Assembly: GCF_030056665.1 (NCBI RefSeq)
Contig: NZ_JASHIG010000071.1
Source of the DNA: Flectobacillus roseus
GTDB lineage: Bacteria > Bacteroidota > Bacteroidia > Cytophagales > Spirosomataceae
Reading direction: 5' to 3' (one strand)
Length of the DNA stretch: 13,843 bases
The notes below the pieces were generated by a model. The model did no database searches and was not told the DNA's origin. It saw nothing but the letters and a program-made list of their open reading frames with translations. Position 1 is the first letter of the stretch. Every line of letters begins with the position of its first letter. Positions 13,169 through 13,843 of this stretch are shown one piece after another. A program made the position numbers and the translations under genes.

Positions 13169-13843
13169 TTAAAGCTTACTTAGGACACCTGCACTAATAC
13201 CACAGCCTACCGTCGTCGTATTGCTCGTTGCACTGTTGTTGCTAGTGTTGGTTTCTCCACCTCCTGAAACGATACCGCTAATTGCAATACCTCCTGTGGT
13301 TGTTGGGGTAACATTTAACGGAAAACTCACGCTGCCACTCGCTGGAATATTCGGTGAACTATTCGTACATACGATAGTTGTAGCGCCAGCTACGGGGCCT
13401 GTCGGTGCACAAGTCCAACCGCTACCACCACCACTATTGAAAGTTAATCCTGTAGGAATGCTAAAGCTCTCACTTACGCTACCTGTACTAGCTCCTGAAC
13501 CTACGTTGTTTACCGTTACAGTATACACAAAAGGAGTACTTGGCGTACCTGTACTTGGTCCACTGATACTAGTCGTTAGGTCTGATACCGGAGGCGTTGG
13601 ACATACCGTCGCTGTACCATAATTATCTTTATAGCTATCTGATAAGGCTCCACTTACACCACTCAAATATATGGAGTTAGCAGAATTTAATTTCGGGGTA
13701 TCTGCGCCACCTGTACCATCTGCTACGTTGCGATACATGCGAATACTGCCAATACAAGCTTGTGTACGGAATCGGAATAAAGGAATCTCTACACCTGCTA
13801 CGATATTCGGAAGAATTGGACTTCCTGTCAAGGCAAAATAACC
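13169..13843 (-). CDS. DUF11-containing surface protein, 5' part beyond the window
   Basis: Only the C-terminal 224 or so codons are present. The frame is open to the window edge at 13843 with no start signal, so an internal TTG at 13831 should not be taken as a start. The visible N-terminal part (IPLFRFRTQACIGSIRMYRN and a YKDNYG segment ending in a Cys) resembles the non-repetitive portions of Bacteroidota surface proteins; I cannot name the domain. One DUF11 unit follows (about 13200-13590) with the usual GWTC and IVC pair, a GGGE segment and a Cys near the end. The tail NTTTVGCGISAGVLSKL parallels the tail of the 992-residue protein downstream. With only 21 bases between this stop and the next start, the two genes very likely form an operon. 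Confidence 0.85.
   Translation of the reverse strand, partial: GYFALTGSPILPNIVAGVEIPLFRFRTQACIGSIRMYRNVADGTGGADTPKLNSANSIYLSGVSGALSDSYKDNYGTATVCPTPPVSDLTTSISGPSTGTPSTPFVYTVTVNNVGSGASTGSVSESFSIPTGLTFNSGGGSGWTCAPTGPVAGATTIVCTNSSPNIPASGSVSFPLNVTPTTTGGIAISGIVSGGGETNTSNNSATSNTTTVGCGISAGVLSKL

Noticed and set aside
10993..13622. Many plus-strand open frames of 60-133 codons opposite the DUF11 genes
   Set aside because: They are antisense to repetitive, stop-poor coding sequence, repeat with the same period as the DUF11 units, and have low-complexity translations without start or promoter signals.

Overview
The window looks like a chromosomal segment of an AT-rich Bacteroidota bacterium, most likely of the order Cytophagales (a Spirosoma/Flectobacillus/Arcicella-type relative). 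This rests on the TAnnTTTG-type -7 promoter elements about 27-37 bases before several starts, on export signals that place Gln right after the predicted cleavage point, on two outer-membrane barrel proteins resembling the DUF6089 family, and on DUF11-repeat surface proteins. Taxonomy is inferred from these traits only.

Layout. (1) 41-1945: a divergent pair, an acyltransferase-3 membrane protein on the minus strand (apparently frameshifted near its C-terminus) and an SGNH-hydrolase lipoprotein on the plus strand, sharing a 96-base intergenic region with a perfect 16-base palindrome. They could act together on O-acyl groups of a cell-surface polymer. (2) 2297-3289: a DUF6089-like outer-membrane barrel on the plus strand, followed at once by a telomere-like (TTAGGGC)10 array and a small palindrome. 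(3) 3541-5517: a large lipoprotein of unknown function on the minus strand. (4) 5885-6784: an AraC-like regulator that lacks the second half of its DNA-binding domain. (5) 7102-8076: a second DUF6089-like barrel, paralogous to the first, with its own promoter. (6) 8563-9084: an exported thioredoxin-fold protein with a CHYC active site. (7) 9392-13843: a surface-protein cluster on the minus strand. It runs from a DUF11-containing protein cut by the window edge, to a 992-residue protein with an N-terminal module and six DUF11 repeats, to a good intrinsic terminator, to a 232-residue stand-alone copy of the same N-terminal module.

Almost everything encoded here is exported or surface-exposed: lipoproteins, outer-membrane barrels, a periplasmic redox protein and repeat-rich surface proteins. 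There are no tRNA or rRNA genes, no transposase and no CRISPR array.

The most unusual material is between the genes. Several intergenic regions carry repeats with a 7-base period and different sequences (TTAGGGC, TGCCTnn, ATTTCnG, TGARTTG, AATCAGA). Two intergenic regions carry related copies of a palindromic element of about 150 bases, 84% identical over a 50-base arm. In their flanks the two copies differ by exactly 14 bases, which is two heptamers. This looks like a family of heptamer-built, MITE-like dispersed repeats.
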